Assembly: GCA_029532415.1 (NCBI GenBank)
Contig: JAQOTA010000060.1
Location: 2,976,001 to 3,040,000, forward strand
Direction: 5' to 3'
From: Marasmius tenuissimus
Taxonomy: Eukaryota; Basidiomycota; Agaricomycetes; Agaricales; Marasmiaceae
Length of the DNA stretch: 64,000 nt
Shown here: piece by piece, positions 46,524 through 56,935 of the stretch
Layout: each line of letters begins with the position of its first letter
How positions within the stretch are numbered: the first letter of the stretch is position 1
Made by a program: the position numbers and the translations under genes
The notes under the pieces: generated by a model
Databases searched by the model: none
What the model was told of the DNA's origin: nothing
What the model saw: the letters and a program-made list of their open reading frames with translations, nothing else

Positions 46524-46531
46524 TATAAAAG
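46524..46531 (+). promoter_or_regulatory. TATA box deciding the serine racemase start
   Basis: TATAAAAG lies between two in-frame ATGs (46513 and 46573). Transcription from it could only produce the shorter protein, supporting the start at 46573. Confidence 0.5.
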
Positions 46532-46572
46532 CTTTTGCAAAGCTCACGACCGTACCCACAGGAGCCATACTA

Positions 46573-47733
46573 ATGCCAGCCGAGCCCCTCCCTCTCAATC
46601 GCACCTCTGTCGAGGCCGCACACAAAGATATTGCGCCATACATTCACCGAACACCTGTCCTCACTTCTTCCGCAATCAACGTCATTGCATCGACACCACA
46701 GTCAGCCGAAGCGCTACTCGGGACACCTTGGTATGGTCAATCACCAGCAAAACCGTCGTTCCAATTGTTCTTCAAATGCGAGAACTTCCAGAAAGCGGGC
46801 GCGTTCAAGACACGGGGAGCCCTCTTTGCTCTGAGCAGGCTTAGCGACGACGAGCTACAGAACGGAGTTGTTACACATAGTTCCGGTGCGGCACGTTTTG
46901 AGCTCTCTTTCGGTTATTTGACCCCAGTTACAGGTAATCACGGCCAGTCTCTCGCATACGCCGCTCGTATGAGGAACGTACCAGCCTACATAGTCATGCC
47001 GACAATATCGACCCCTTCCAAGGCCGCGGCCGCTCTGGGATACGGTGCTAATATCGTATTCTCAGGTTCAACGACACCGGAGCGCCACGCTGCAGCCAAG
47101 GAGGTCATCGAAAAGACGGGTGCTAGATACATTCCTTCGTCTGACCATCCCGACATTATCTTGGGTCAAGGAACCATGGCTCTTGAACTCGAGGAGCAGG
47201 TAAAGGACTTGGACGCGAATTTAGACGCCGCAGGTCTAGGACGAGGACGAGGACTTCTGGATGCCGTCATCTCGCCTCTTGGTGGCGGTGGGATGCTTGC
47301 TGGGATAGCGACCGCGCTTTGCGGTACCGGGACGCGCGTGTTTGGTTCCGAACCCTCCTTCCAAGGAGCCGATGACGGTCGTCGTGGATTGGCGCAGGGA
47401 AAGAGGATTACCAGTGTAGCCACGCTCACGATTGCTGAAGGGCTACGTACTCCTGTAGGGGAGGTCAATTGGTCGGTGATTTCCGACAAGTCGAAAGTCG
47501 GGGGCGTATATTCGGTGGGAGAGGAAGAGATAAAGAAAGCGATGAAGTTGCTCTTGGAGAGGTTGAAAGTGTTTGTCGAACCTAGTGCGTGCGTCCCAAT
47601 GGCTGTAGTGCTATTCGACGAGGATTTCAGGAAGGAGTGTGTCAGGTTGAACATCACCCGGCTCGGAATCGTACTGAGCGGGGGGAATACGACTGTTGAG
47701 GCGATATCGAAACTCTTCGGTACATCTCAGTGA
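46573..47733 (+). CDS. Serine racemase / threonine dehydratase-like PLP enzyme
   Basis: Two exons (46573-46885, 46934-47733) give 370 residues, within the usual range for the family. PLP fold type II signatures are KCENFQKAGAFKTRGA with the Schiff-base Lys, SSGNHGQSLAYAA formed across the intron, VMPTISTPSKAAA, and the phosphate-binding loop PLGGGGMLAG. The C-terminus has GIVLSGGNTTVE. These enzymes racemise or dehydrate L-serine and L-threonine in the cytosol and often need a divalent metal. The 48-nt intron is a multiple of three and open, so retention would insert 16 residues into the active-site loop and not stop translation. I chose the second ATG because a TATA box lies between the two candidates. 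Confidence 0.92.
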   Translation: MPAEPLPLNRTSVEAAHKDIAPYIHRTPVLTSSAINVIASTPQSAEALLGTPWYGQSPAKPSFQLFFKCENFQKAGAFKTRGALFALSRLSDDELQNGVVTHSSGAARFELSFGYLTPVTGNHGQSLAYAARMRNVPAYIVMPTISTPSKAAAALGYGANIVFSGSTTPERHAAAKEVIEKTGARYIPSSDHPDIILGQGTMALELEEQVKDLDANLDAAGLGRGRGLLDAVISPLGGGGMLAGIATALCGTGTRVFGSEPSFQGADDGRRGLAQGKRITSVATLTIAEGLRTPVGEVNWSVISDKSKVGGVYSVGEEEIKKAMKLLLERLKVFVEPSACVPMAVVLFDEDFRKECVRLNITRLGIVLSGGNTTVEAISKLFGTSQ

Positions 47734-49465
47734 CAATATACGTGTCTCAATATCTAGAAAGTAGCTGAAACTTGATATTTCAAGAATCTTCCATACCAAA
47801 GCTCTGAACCGCTGTGGATTTGACAGTGACGATTGATGCGGGAGCGAGCCCTTAATTATACATCTTACAACTCCCGAGTCCAAGCAACAGCCTTTGTAGT
47901 GCTAACGCATTGCCGAGCACGCTGATTTTCTTTCCACGGTGGCACAATCAATGATTGCTCTCCGACTCGGCCGCATTCAATTCCATACTCACCCGGATAA
48001 TGTCCGACATTAATGTGTGAGAGCTCGGCATCCCGCGTTATTTGACAGACACATTACTACAGTAGTTGGCTGCGGACAGGTCGACAAGAGGCGGAGCATT
48101 ATCCCCAGGGCCTTGGTGAACCGTCTTCTAACGGACTAGCCTCTGCATGTCCAATTGAAAAGTTTTACTCCAATCAAACCCGGACACAGTAGGTATACAT
48201 TTTTATTACATTCGGCCGTTCACATACTCCATCGGCGCTCGCTGAGATGCTCAGGAGGAATGCTGGCCTGGGTAGGATACTCCGTAAACGACAATATGTC
48301 CGATATGTAGGACTCAGTCTTCCGGTGATGACTTATTCGGAAATGATATCTAAGGAGCCAAAAGTCAGTACCGAGACATTCAATCACCTCCGACAGCATC
48401 GTTCTGAACCAGCCAGCACTTGACTTGTACGCTAATCGATTCTCTCGGACGGAACCTCAAACTGGTGAGCACTTTTGAATGCGCCACGGGCGCAAGACAA
48501 GAACGGCGAAAGGACCCAGTTTGACTTCAGAGCCGTAAAATTTCACTTACATCTCAATCTTAGAACTTGCGTGGAAGTCCCGCCGCCATCAAACCCCACC
48601 TCAATTAATCAATCGATATCTGACTTGATTTGATACTACTTGAGGTTTCGCCAAACTTCACTTATCAACGTGAGCATTCGCCACGGGGTCTCGAGCCCAT
48701 CTCCTAAGGACGCATACCTTCCTACTCACGGGTCCCCGACATTCTTGGGTCCTTGTTCCTGAATCATATTACTGGGTCTCTCCTTCCCGCAAAGTAAAGC
48801 ACCGATGAGCCCCTCCGAAGCTATCCAGCCTGTGAATAATTAAACTCTGTGTCATCACTGCCATCGTGGCGCCGACTCACATTGACCAGTGACTGAGAAT
48901 ATCCATCAACACCCCACTTTCTCCCTTGCATCAGCCCACGATTGGCTGGAACTCATCGACACTCAGTACTCAGTTTCGACGGTTTTGGAACGGGACTCCG
49001 AGTCCCCCATCGTCCAACTCAGTCAGGGGCAGAGTCCATGGAAGCGCACACCTTCCCGTCAGGTTAGTCACTTTATTCTTGTTTTCCATGACTTTCCCCT
49101 CCGGGTCGCATCAGTCCCGAAGAGGCCCTTGTCTCAAGACTAGGTTCACGAAGGACAGAAAACTTGACTACAGCTGCTGGCAGATGCTGAGGGCGACTAT
49201 GAGCGATCACAGAGACTGGCTGACCTCTCAAGTTGATGATCTCATATTCGATTGAGAACGAAGTCGAAGTCCTGCAGAGCAGATGACGAGTGCACACATA
49301 TAGTAACTGTAAGCATATGAAAGTGTATGGCACGGTGAAATACATACAATACATTTGAGAAATGCCATAATAAATGAAATTCGGAATGATGCTAGTGGGT
49401 ATCCGGGTCGTTCCATCCATGTCTGGTTAAGAGAAAAACAAGTGAGAGGAAAATATAGCGTCAAC
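47734..49465. other. Long intergenic region, nothing supported
   Basis: About 1.7 kb between the 3' ends of two genes on opposite strands. Plus-strand frames at 48889-49255 and a minus-strand frame at 49073-49420 are short and unrecognised. Confidence 0.45.
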
Positions 49466-51507
49466 TTAGATTGCCTGGCCGATTCCAGAAGATTCCATCC
49501 AACTGTCCCATAGTAAGTTCCGTGATCGTTCGCAGGCCATCGTCGATGCGAACTGGATGACATTCCACACGTCTTGGAAGTTGCTCCCAAGCCCTAAACT
49601 GATTCGGACCACGCCCAGTTCTCTTCCGACGGCGTCTTCAAAGTCCTTGAGGGTCACGCCCAGGTAAAGCTGCTGCATATGATCTGCGATTCCCAGAATC
49701 GCAGCAGCGCCGCCAGGGTTACACATACATCCTGTCCTAAGTGAGATGTTTGTTTTCGATGCCGAGTACTCCACGAAAGAGTTAGGAACCATTTCGCCAG
49801 TCGGCTGTCATGGAAGAAAGGAATATTAGCTTGGGACGCTCCTTAAATCAGACAGAAGCATAGCTTACGAAGGAGAATATCAGAGCAATGATGGAACCCG
49901 TTTCCGACTGCTCGCCGATAGACCTGATTCGGGTCGTGGGCCGCCGAGAAAGAATGCGAACAACAGGTATTCCTGTGGATTCGTGTCGCAGTCGCGCAAG
50001 AGCCGTGACAGCGTAATCGGTAAGGCACGATAGCCGCATTGGTAGGAAGGGAAGATAGGCCGAGAGGAAACGCAAGCCATCTGTCACTGCCGGGAGAGTC
50101 AAGTAATTGATAGTACCATCCTAAAAAGAGAAAGGTTGAAGACCCCAAAAACTGGTCGAGTGACTGAGAACCTACCTCGAATTGTTCGTGTATGTCGTGA
50201 GACCGAGTGAAAAGGTTTCCGGGAACCTGTACCACCTGGACTGTCCCACCTGCAAACCACGGCCTTTTGAGTTGTTTGAGAAACGATTTCTTCACGACCA
50301 ATGCCCCACTCCGGTCGGGAACCCGAACATTTTATAGAATGATACCGCCATCGCGTCGACAGGGGTTTCTGATAGAGAGATTGGTGATGTTGCCGCGAGG
50401 GCAGCTGCGTCTAAGAGAGTATGATAACCAAGAGATGAAGCATATTCGATGATCGGTAGAGGTGTCTTCGAGTTGGTGATGTTAGAAAGGCCGGTGATAG
50501 CAAAAAGACTGGGTGGACCGTCTCTCGCTCGTGGTCGATGTCGTTGTAGAAGGGTCTAGAATCGTCTCAGATCGAGAGATACGCGCATATATGTGGGACT
50601 TACTTTCGCAAGGTTCACATCGAAACCACCGTGATGAGTGGAAGGTATGTATGCGACCCGAGCGTCTTGACGGGTAGCAAATTCCCGTATCCCATGTACG
50701 CTGTTGTGAGCGTCAGCAGGGAGTACAAAACTACTTCCTCCAGTAAACGGGTACGCTTCACCGACGAGCTTGAGTGCGCCAGAAGCATTTGGGGTGAATA
50801 CGACGGTATACTCTGGGGGAGCTTTGAAGAACAGGAGGATGGCTGCGCGAGCTTCATCGGCGCATTTGAGTGATAACTTTGAACTGGGAAACCGCGGCCG
50901 ACGAAACGATTTCAGTACCAGTTTCGAAGAAAATTCGCGCAAAAAACGCACCTATTGCTCACGGAGTGCGTGTTTCCCAGTATGTTCTCGCTCAGAAACT
51001 CGGCATGGACACGAATCAGGCTTTCGGGATAGAGAGAGCCTCCCATATAGTCCACATATGTCTCTCCCAGCCGACCAAGTCTCCGATAGTCGCTACGACG
51101 GAGCGAATCGAGAATCCACGTTAGGCGGTATTCTGTTGGAGCATACAGACTCAGAACTGGGGCTTCGTGTGATGAGTGGGCGACTTACGCGGGTATTCTC
51201 GAAGAAATCGCTCGTAAGCTTCACTTGCGCCTGCATTTAGCCCGTTGGCAGCAGGTAGATAGGCGACATTGGATGAATAATCCGTGAGTTGGGATGGAGG
51301 AGGGTCTTCGCTTGGACGATCGCTGTATTTGTGCTTTTCGCTGAGGCTGAGGCTGAGAGGCGATATTTCCTGGGAGCTGTCAGAACTAAAGACAGAGGAA
51401 TGCACCGATGTACATCCTAAGCTTAATCTAGACAGAACTGGTACTGAGCGTCGTCGCCGAACTGAACGGGTATTGGAGGTAAGATTGCATGACTGAGTGT
51501 TGCCCAT
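49466..51507 (-). CDS. Molybdenum-cofactor-sulfurase-like PLP protein, apparently frameshifted
   Basis: Six or seven exons encode about 570 residues of the class V aminotransferase (cysteine-desulfurase fold) family related to the N-terminal domain of Moco sulfurase. Motifs are YVDYMGGSLYPESLI, VVFTPNASGALKLVGEAYPF, DAHNSVHGIREFA, LLDAAALAATSPI, the PLP-Lys segment VSFYKMFGFPTGVG, and the Cys-containing SLRTGCMCNPGGAAAIL. No MOSC domain follows, so it is not a full Moco sulfurase. In the PLP-Lys exon the frame breaks after FPTGVG: a four-base C run on the plus strand (50304-50307) lacks one base needed to read into LVVKKSFLKQL. The N-terminus MGNTQSC matches an N-myristoylation signal with an adjacent Cys. 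It is either a young pseudogene or a base error. Confidence 0.8.
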
Positions 51508-54500
51508 GTCGGAGTGTGATATTGAGGTTTCGACAAATGACTTGAAGGTGACTGGAGGATGACTGGCGAAGTGACTGTGGCTGATGGGAAAGGATTAGTC
51601 TCCGAAGAGGGCGCGCCAAACAAGGTGGTCCATGAAGAAGAAATACTGTACCAGATGTGACTCAAGGTAAATACTGGCGGAGCTGTCAAACAATCAGAAA
51701 CAATCTTACCTCCAATTTGCTTGAGCATTTCTGGCCGAACCTAGCCCTATTCGTCGTTTTCGCCCGTGCGATCTGTAACAGTACAGGTTCTTGTTATGTT
51801 GGAGAAGCCAGTGCATTCCCATGGCCGATCAGTTTGATGATCAATGAACATTCTGCGTGTCCTCGAATACAAATCCTTGGGAGACAAACCAGCTTTACCA
51901 ATCATTGTCTATAGGTTTTCGACGTACGTTTCCTAGCATAACCTGAGCGCGCAGATCGCCGGTGTTAGTTCGTACCCGATTGGTGGTCAATGCGCACAGA
52001 TTACTGCTCTCTGATGATTCTCCGAGATCGAGCGGAGATGGGGTCTATAAGTCTCCCAGGGGGGACACAGGTCGGGATGTCCTCAGGGCATTCAAGTAGC
52101 ACAAAGTTTCCGATATATTGTGACGAAACAGCACGTCAGGGCTCATTAACCCATTGTATTTAGGCTAAATCCGGGATGCCCGTATTGGCATACGAATTGG
52201 GTTGTGAGCTTCCAGAATGAAAGGTGCATTCATCAGCGCGAATAGTATCGTCAAAGTCACTGCAACGAATGAAGAACTAGACATCTGAGCAGTGAATCCG
52301 GATCCGAGATCTGCTACACAGTCAAAGCCAGACCCAAAGCAACGTCTGTCTGTGGGTCCGGTACCACGGGACTTCGGGTCTCCATCTATCTGGGGATAGC
52401 AGCCCTCACACCCCCACACCTTGACAAGCAGAATCTAGATGAGAAATCGGATCCTGGGAAGGGTGGCTTCCTCCAGCTAAACGCCTGAAAGTGCGAGTGG
52501 CGCCGAGTGATGGACGGGTGCCTCGCCCTGGAGTGTATGACCCAACAAACAGCTGGCAGGTCGCGTGCGGATGCATGCCGAGGCGGTGGCGCACAAAACA
52601 GATGAATTCCAGGTACAAGACACCAAAGGGATGGGTCAAGTCCCCGCCCGAGTGTTCCGAGTTCATTGGAGTTTATGAGCAACCCGATGGGAAAGCCGAA
52701 TGACGAAGCAGCGGAATCGTGGCATCGGGAGTTGAAAGCGCCAATGTCAAAGTATCGGCCATCTTGGAGGTTTCGAAGATTCAGAAGCATCAGCATAACG
52801 ACCCAATGTACGAATGACTGCAGCTGCACCGAGGTTTAGCTGTCGAGTTGAAATGAATTAGGAAGAAAAGAAAGTAGCTCATGATCATGCTCAACTGAAA
52901 ATTGAAGCTTCAACTTCCAGGTCCATGTCACAAGCCTCTTTCTGAGCCAAAAAAAATTGAAAGCTGATCAAGATACAGCAGTAGCCTGTCAAATTCCGGG
53001 GGCAAAAAAAACCGAACTTGGGGAGCAAAAAGGTCGAAAGGAGGTGAATTGTTGAAGTTGAAGTTAAACGTTGCTCCAGACCACAAGCTGACTTAGGTAA
53101 TCTCCGCCCGATACTCCCACGCGCGCCGTGCAACCGTCAAAAAATCAAATATAATTAATATTATTCTCAGTCTGTGCCTCTCACTCACAAACCTCGATTA
53201 ACTCCCCTTGGGATTGACCGTCTGCTCGCCTTCCACGGCCTTCTTTGCTCTTATTCAAAATCATATTCAATACACGATATCTCGTGTGATAATCTTGACA
53301 ATCTGGGACCTCAATGCTCCGGGGTCCACCATCGTTCGGAACACCCCACGTACTCTTCACCGAGAAAGGAGACAGAACCTTCTACTCTTGGGACTACGTT
53401 GTAGCTCTAGACTCAGTGCAGACAGCAAAACTGCTTGGTATGATACTCGGTGGCCTATCGAGATTCTTTGAAGTCCACTCATACTGTCACTCTGAGTCAC
53501 TAAATTTCGAAGGGACGCTTGACCAGCTTTGACCTCACAGTGACAATGACACATTGGGTGTACATGTGGCCTCAAACGTCTATAAGCTCTAGGGTCACTA
53601 CCTGGAGTTTCCATCAGAGCAAGTGGGCTCGTGCAATGTATGTACGAGAAGGGTATGCTACTCGTCACAATCGACATGTTGCCCGATGCGTAGACTTGCG
53701 TGGTTCCATTGGAAAGCCGCCTTTGGGTTTAGTGTTATCTACTCAATCTTCCGGCAGGTTAATGGTGTTGGTGACCGGAGTATCATCGAGAACGAACACA
53801 GTACATGTGGGGGATCAACCTTGGGCCTATTTTTCCCATCGTTGAGGCGAGGATCAAGAAACGCTACCGACTTAGACAATGTCATGCGTAGTCTTGGGAG
53901 TACAATTTCCAAGGGATACCAATCTATCCTTCACATCTACCCGGGATCAAGCATTTTCGAACGTGAAAGTGTGGTTATAGCTCTTCAGAAGGTTCCCCCC
54001 CATATGGTGGTCTTGAAGAGTATCTGAAGCCGCACGAGTTTGAATGACAATGGTCTTCAATGTCATCCATAATGTGGACACGGTGAACCTGTAGGTAAGT
54101 AGTCGTTCAAGGGAATAAATTAAATGGTTGCACCCGTTGCCCTCCACGACCTGTGGCCCCGGGCTCATCGCAGAGCTTCTTTGGACAGTTGGTTTCGCAA
54201 TTCGGGTCGTCGGGCACTGCTGAGGCATCGGATATCTGACTGGTACGTCTCTTCAGGACATGGAAAACCTGCGACTCGAAGACGATCTATACATCTGCAC
54301 CCTTCTCAAATACAACTGCTGGGGGCTCTCCTGATTATTAATATCAGCGGGCCCGAGTTTTCAACGTTTCGATAGACCTGAATCTTCGCGCGCACGAGAG
54401 CTCTACCACGAGTCCGTCTAGGCTGGCAGATGGACCTGACATCCAGGAGCTCACGCGTACTTTCGGATACACGGAAATCAAAGGTTACTATTATAGTACG

Positions 54501-54827
54501 AACATGGATTGAAGTGGTTTCCTCTTGATTTCTGACGACGCCGCAGGAGATCGTGTTCGGAGATACCAACTGAAATATGATGTCTTTCGTACAATACTGA
54601 GGTTGTAAATCGGGATAGATTATTACGCAGAACATAGCTGGCAAGTGACTAGCCATTAGCGAAATTGTGGCGAAGCGCATTCACACAATCATCAGCCCCT
54701 ATCACACCGGTGACAGGCGATCGTGTGACGAGCTGTGACAATTTTTTTTCGCGCTTCAATCTCGCGTTTCTCAATTCCTCACCACCCCCTTAACCATACA
54801 TACCCTGCAGGGTCCTCGACAACGAAT
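51508..54827. other. Gene-poor region of 3.3 kb
   Basis: No gene could be supported. Plus-strand frames at 53314-53532 (contains GDRTFYSWDYVVALDSVQTA) and 53623-54027 look partly protein-like but lack a coherent exon chain or known domain. The minus strand at 52386-52829 is an unrecognised open frame. The stretch 52950-53165 has several homopolymer A runs and an AT-rich block (AATATAATTAATATTATT) just before 53165. Confidence 0.4.
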
Positions 54828-56332
54828 ATGGCCTCTACATCTTCTGGCCCGTCGTGCCCCATAATATTCACCACTCAAACGGCCTATCCTCTTCCGACCC
54901 AGAAGTACATGATCCCTATGAACTGGAAGCGTTTCCAACTCTCGCAACTCGTCAATAAGGCGCTTTCTCTTCCGAAACCTGTACCCTTTGATTTCCTGAT
55001 CAGAGGAGAAGTCCTTAGGACTAACCTTGTAGAATGGTGCTCTGAAAATGGTGTTGGAGAGGTACGCAGTCGATTTTTGCTTCAAATCGTTCGGTACCGA
55101 CCGTCGAAGGGATAGGAAGAAACGTTAGAAGTCGAATACATCGAGTCGGTTATGCCTCCCCAAAAAATGACGGAGATTCCCCACGAAGATTGGGTCTCAT
55201 CTGTTACCTGTTCAATACCTGGGTGCGTACTCGCGTCAAGGTTGTCAGAAAGTACCTTTTGCTCACTTGAGTTATGTAGGCACTTCGTGACTGCGTCTTA
55301 CGATGGCCACTTCCGCGCGTTTGATTACTCCAAAACTTCCGTGTTCAGCTTGCTTGCACATTCAGCACCGATCACGTCTGTCTGCGTCGTGTCGAGATCC
55401 TCTAACGAGGACAAACCTCACCTAATCGCAACGGCTTCCCAAGATCAGACTGCCCAACTGTCTGAAGTGTCTTTTTCCACGGATCACTCACAGAAGACAG
55501 CATCTCGGAGCCTCGCCAAACTCCATTTGCATACAGCCCCAGTCTCTTCGGTTGCTTCCAACGAGTCTGGTTCCCATGTCTTGACATCGTCGTGGGACGC
55601 GCTGATAGGATTATGGGATACGTCCATCCCAGATTTGGATGAGGTACCGGAGCCCGCGGTACCTGAGCGGGAAAGAAAGAAAAGGCGCAAAATGAATGGC
55701 ACCGACGCGGAGAATAAACCGAGGAGAAAGGCACCCGTCGCGGTCCTAAAATCCCACACGGCTCGAGTATCGCGCGTCACCTTTGGACAAGACAAACACA
55801 CCAGTATGGCCTTCAGCTGTGGATTTGACTCTACTATTCGACTTTGGGATGTGGAGAATGGGGTCTGTACTCAGACGATTGTAAGTCCAGCGAACAGCCG
55901 CGGTTTGATCCCGTTTCAAAGTTTTTTTTTCTCATCTAGTCAGCGTCTGAAAAACCCTTTTTGGACCTCACCCTGACCGCCGATGGGAACACGGTGGCAG
56001 CTGCATCGACGGATCGTTCTATCACGCTGTACGACATACGAAGCAGCAATACAGCAAACGTAACTGCGTTAATGGGGTCCCTTTTACATCCTGCAACGCC
56101 TTCGTGTGTGGCCTCAGGTTCTACAGCACATCAGATAATCAGTGGTGCCTATGATGGTGTCGCCCGGTTATGGGATCTCCGAAGCACAAAGGCTGCTATG
56201 GCTAGTTTCAAAGCATGGGATGGTCGGAAGAAGATATTGGCCGTGGACTGGAAGCAGAGCATTGTCGGCATTGGTGGAGAAGGAGGTTTGGAGATCTGGA
56301 AAGCCGCAGAGGACACGCGTTCTGTCCAGTAG
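54828..56332 (+). CDS. YTM1: Ribosome biogenesis WD-repeat protein YTM1 (WDR12)
   Basis: Exons 54828-55061, 55116-55222, 55280-55880 and 55940-56332 give 444 residues, typical for the family. The N-terminal ubiquitin-like NLE domain includes PIIFTTQTAYPLPTQKYMIP and IRGEVLRTNLVEWCSENGVG. It is followed by the linker EVEYIESVMPPQKMTEIPHE and a seven-bladed WD40 propeller (blades with HFVTASYDGHFRAFDY, VLTSSWDALIGLWDTS, MAFSCGFDSTIRLWDVENGV, ISGAYDGVARLWDLRSTKA). An insertion with ERKKRRK sits between blades. YTM1 binds ERB1 and NOP7 in the nucleolus for 60S subunit maturation, and its NLE domain is pulled by the Rea1 ATPase. Start and stop agree with family length. Confidence 0.94.
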
Positions 56333-56875
56333 GAGCGATAACAGGAATAGATTCCACCTGAACTCTCTAAGCGCTGTCTTCATCGCATTTCACACACTAC
56401 GCATCCCTGCGACCGCCCAGTTGCATTGCGGATATCGATTCTCATTTAGTACTTTAGTACGGATGACGGTAATTCTTTTTTGCCTGTCCAGTTTTGGCGC
56501 ATTGTACCTGTCGATGTGCGTAGCTCTAGCCAGCTTGCTGTCGCAATCATACTGGGATTATGTGTTTGCTTCGAATAACACTCCATATTCCGAACTCTCA
56601 GCGACTGCTGTATGTGCAGAGATGTGCAGCTGCGACTTTTGGAGGTGAGCATCCCGGCAAATTAGTGAGTAGCCGATAGCAGAATGTCGCGTCGCCTGCT
56701 TGTGACTTGTCTTCATGTCTGTTCAACGTTTATCCCTTCATGAACTTCTTGAAGTTCATCGAAACACTTCCTGTGACGTGCGCTCAGGCCGCTCATAGAG
56801 AACCTGTTTCAACCTTTATATTGACATTGAACACGATGCGATCACGGTGGCGCGCTCGACCCTTCTTCCCTATCC
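56333..56875. other. Intergenic between YTM1 and the calpain-like gene
   Basis: 3' flank of YTM1 and promoter of the next gene. No other gene is seen. Confidence 0.5.
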
Positions 56876-56884
56876 TTTAAATAG
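56876..56884 (+). promoter_or_regulatory. Possible TATA element of the calpain-like gene
   Basis: TTTAAATAG lies about 55 bp upstream of the ATG at 56936. Confidence 0.35.
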
Positions 56885-56935
56885 TATGGCAGCCAGAATG
56901 ATCCTCATCGTCTCTCACCTACATCAGCGAGCATA

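Noticed and set aside
34948..53070. 14-base identity GAAGTTAAACGTTG near 34962 and 53060
   Set aside because: A match of this length is expected by chance several times in a window of this size, and the flanks do not align.
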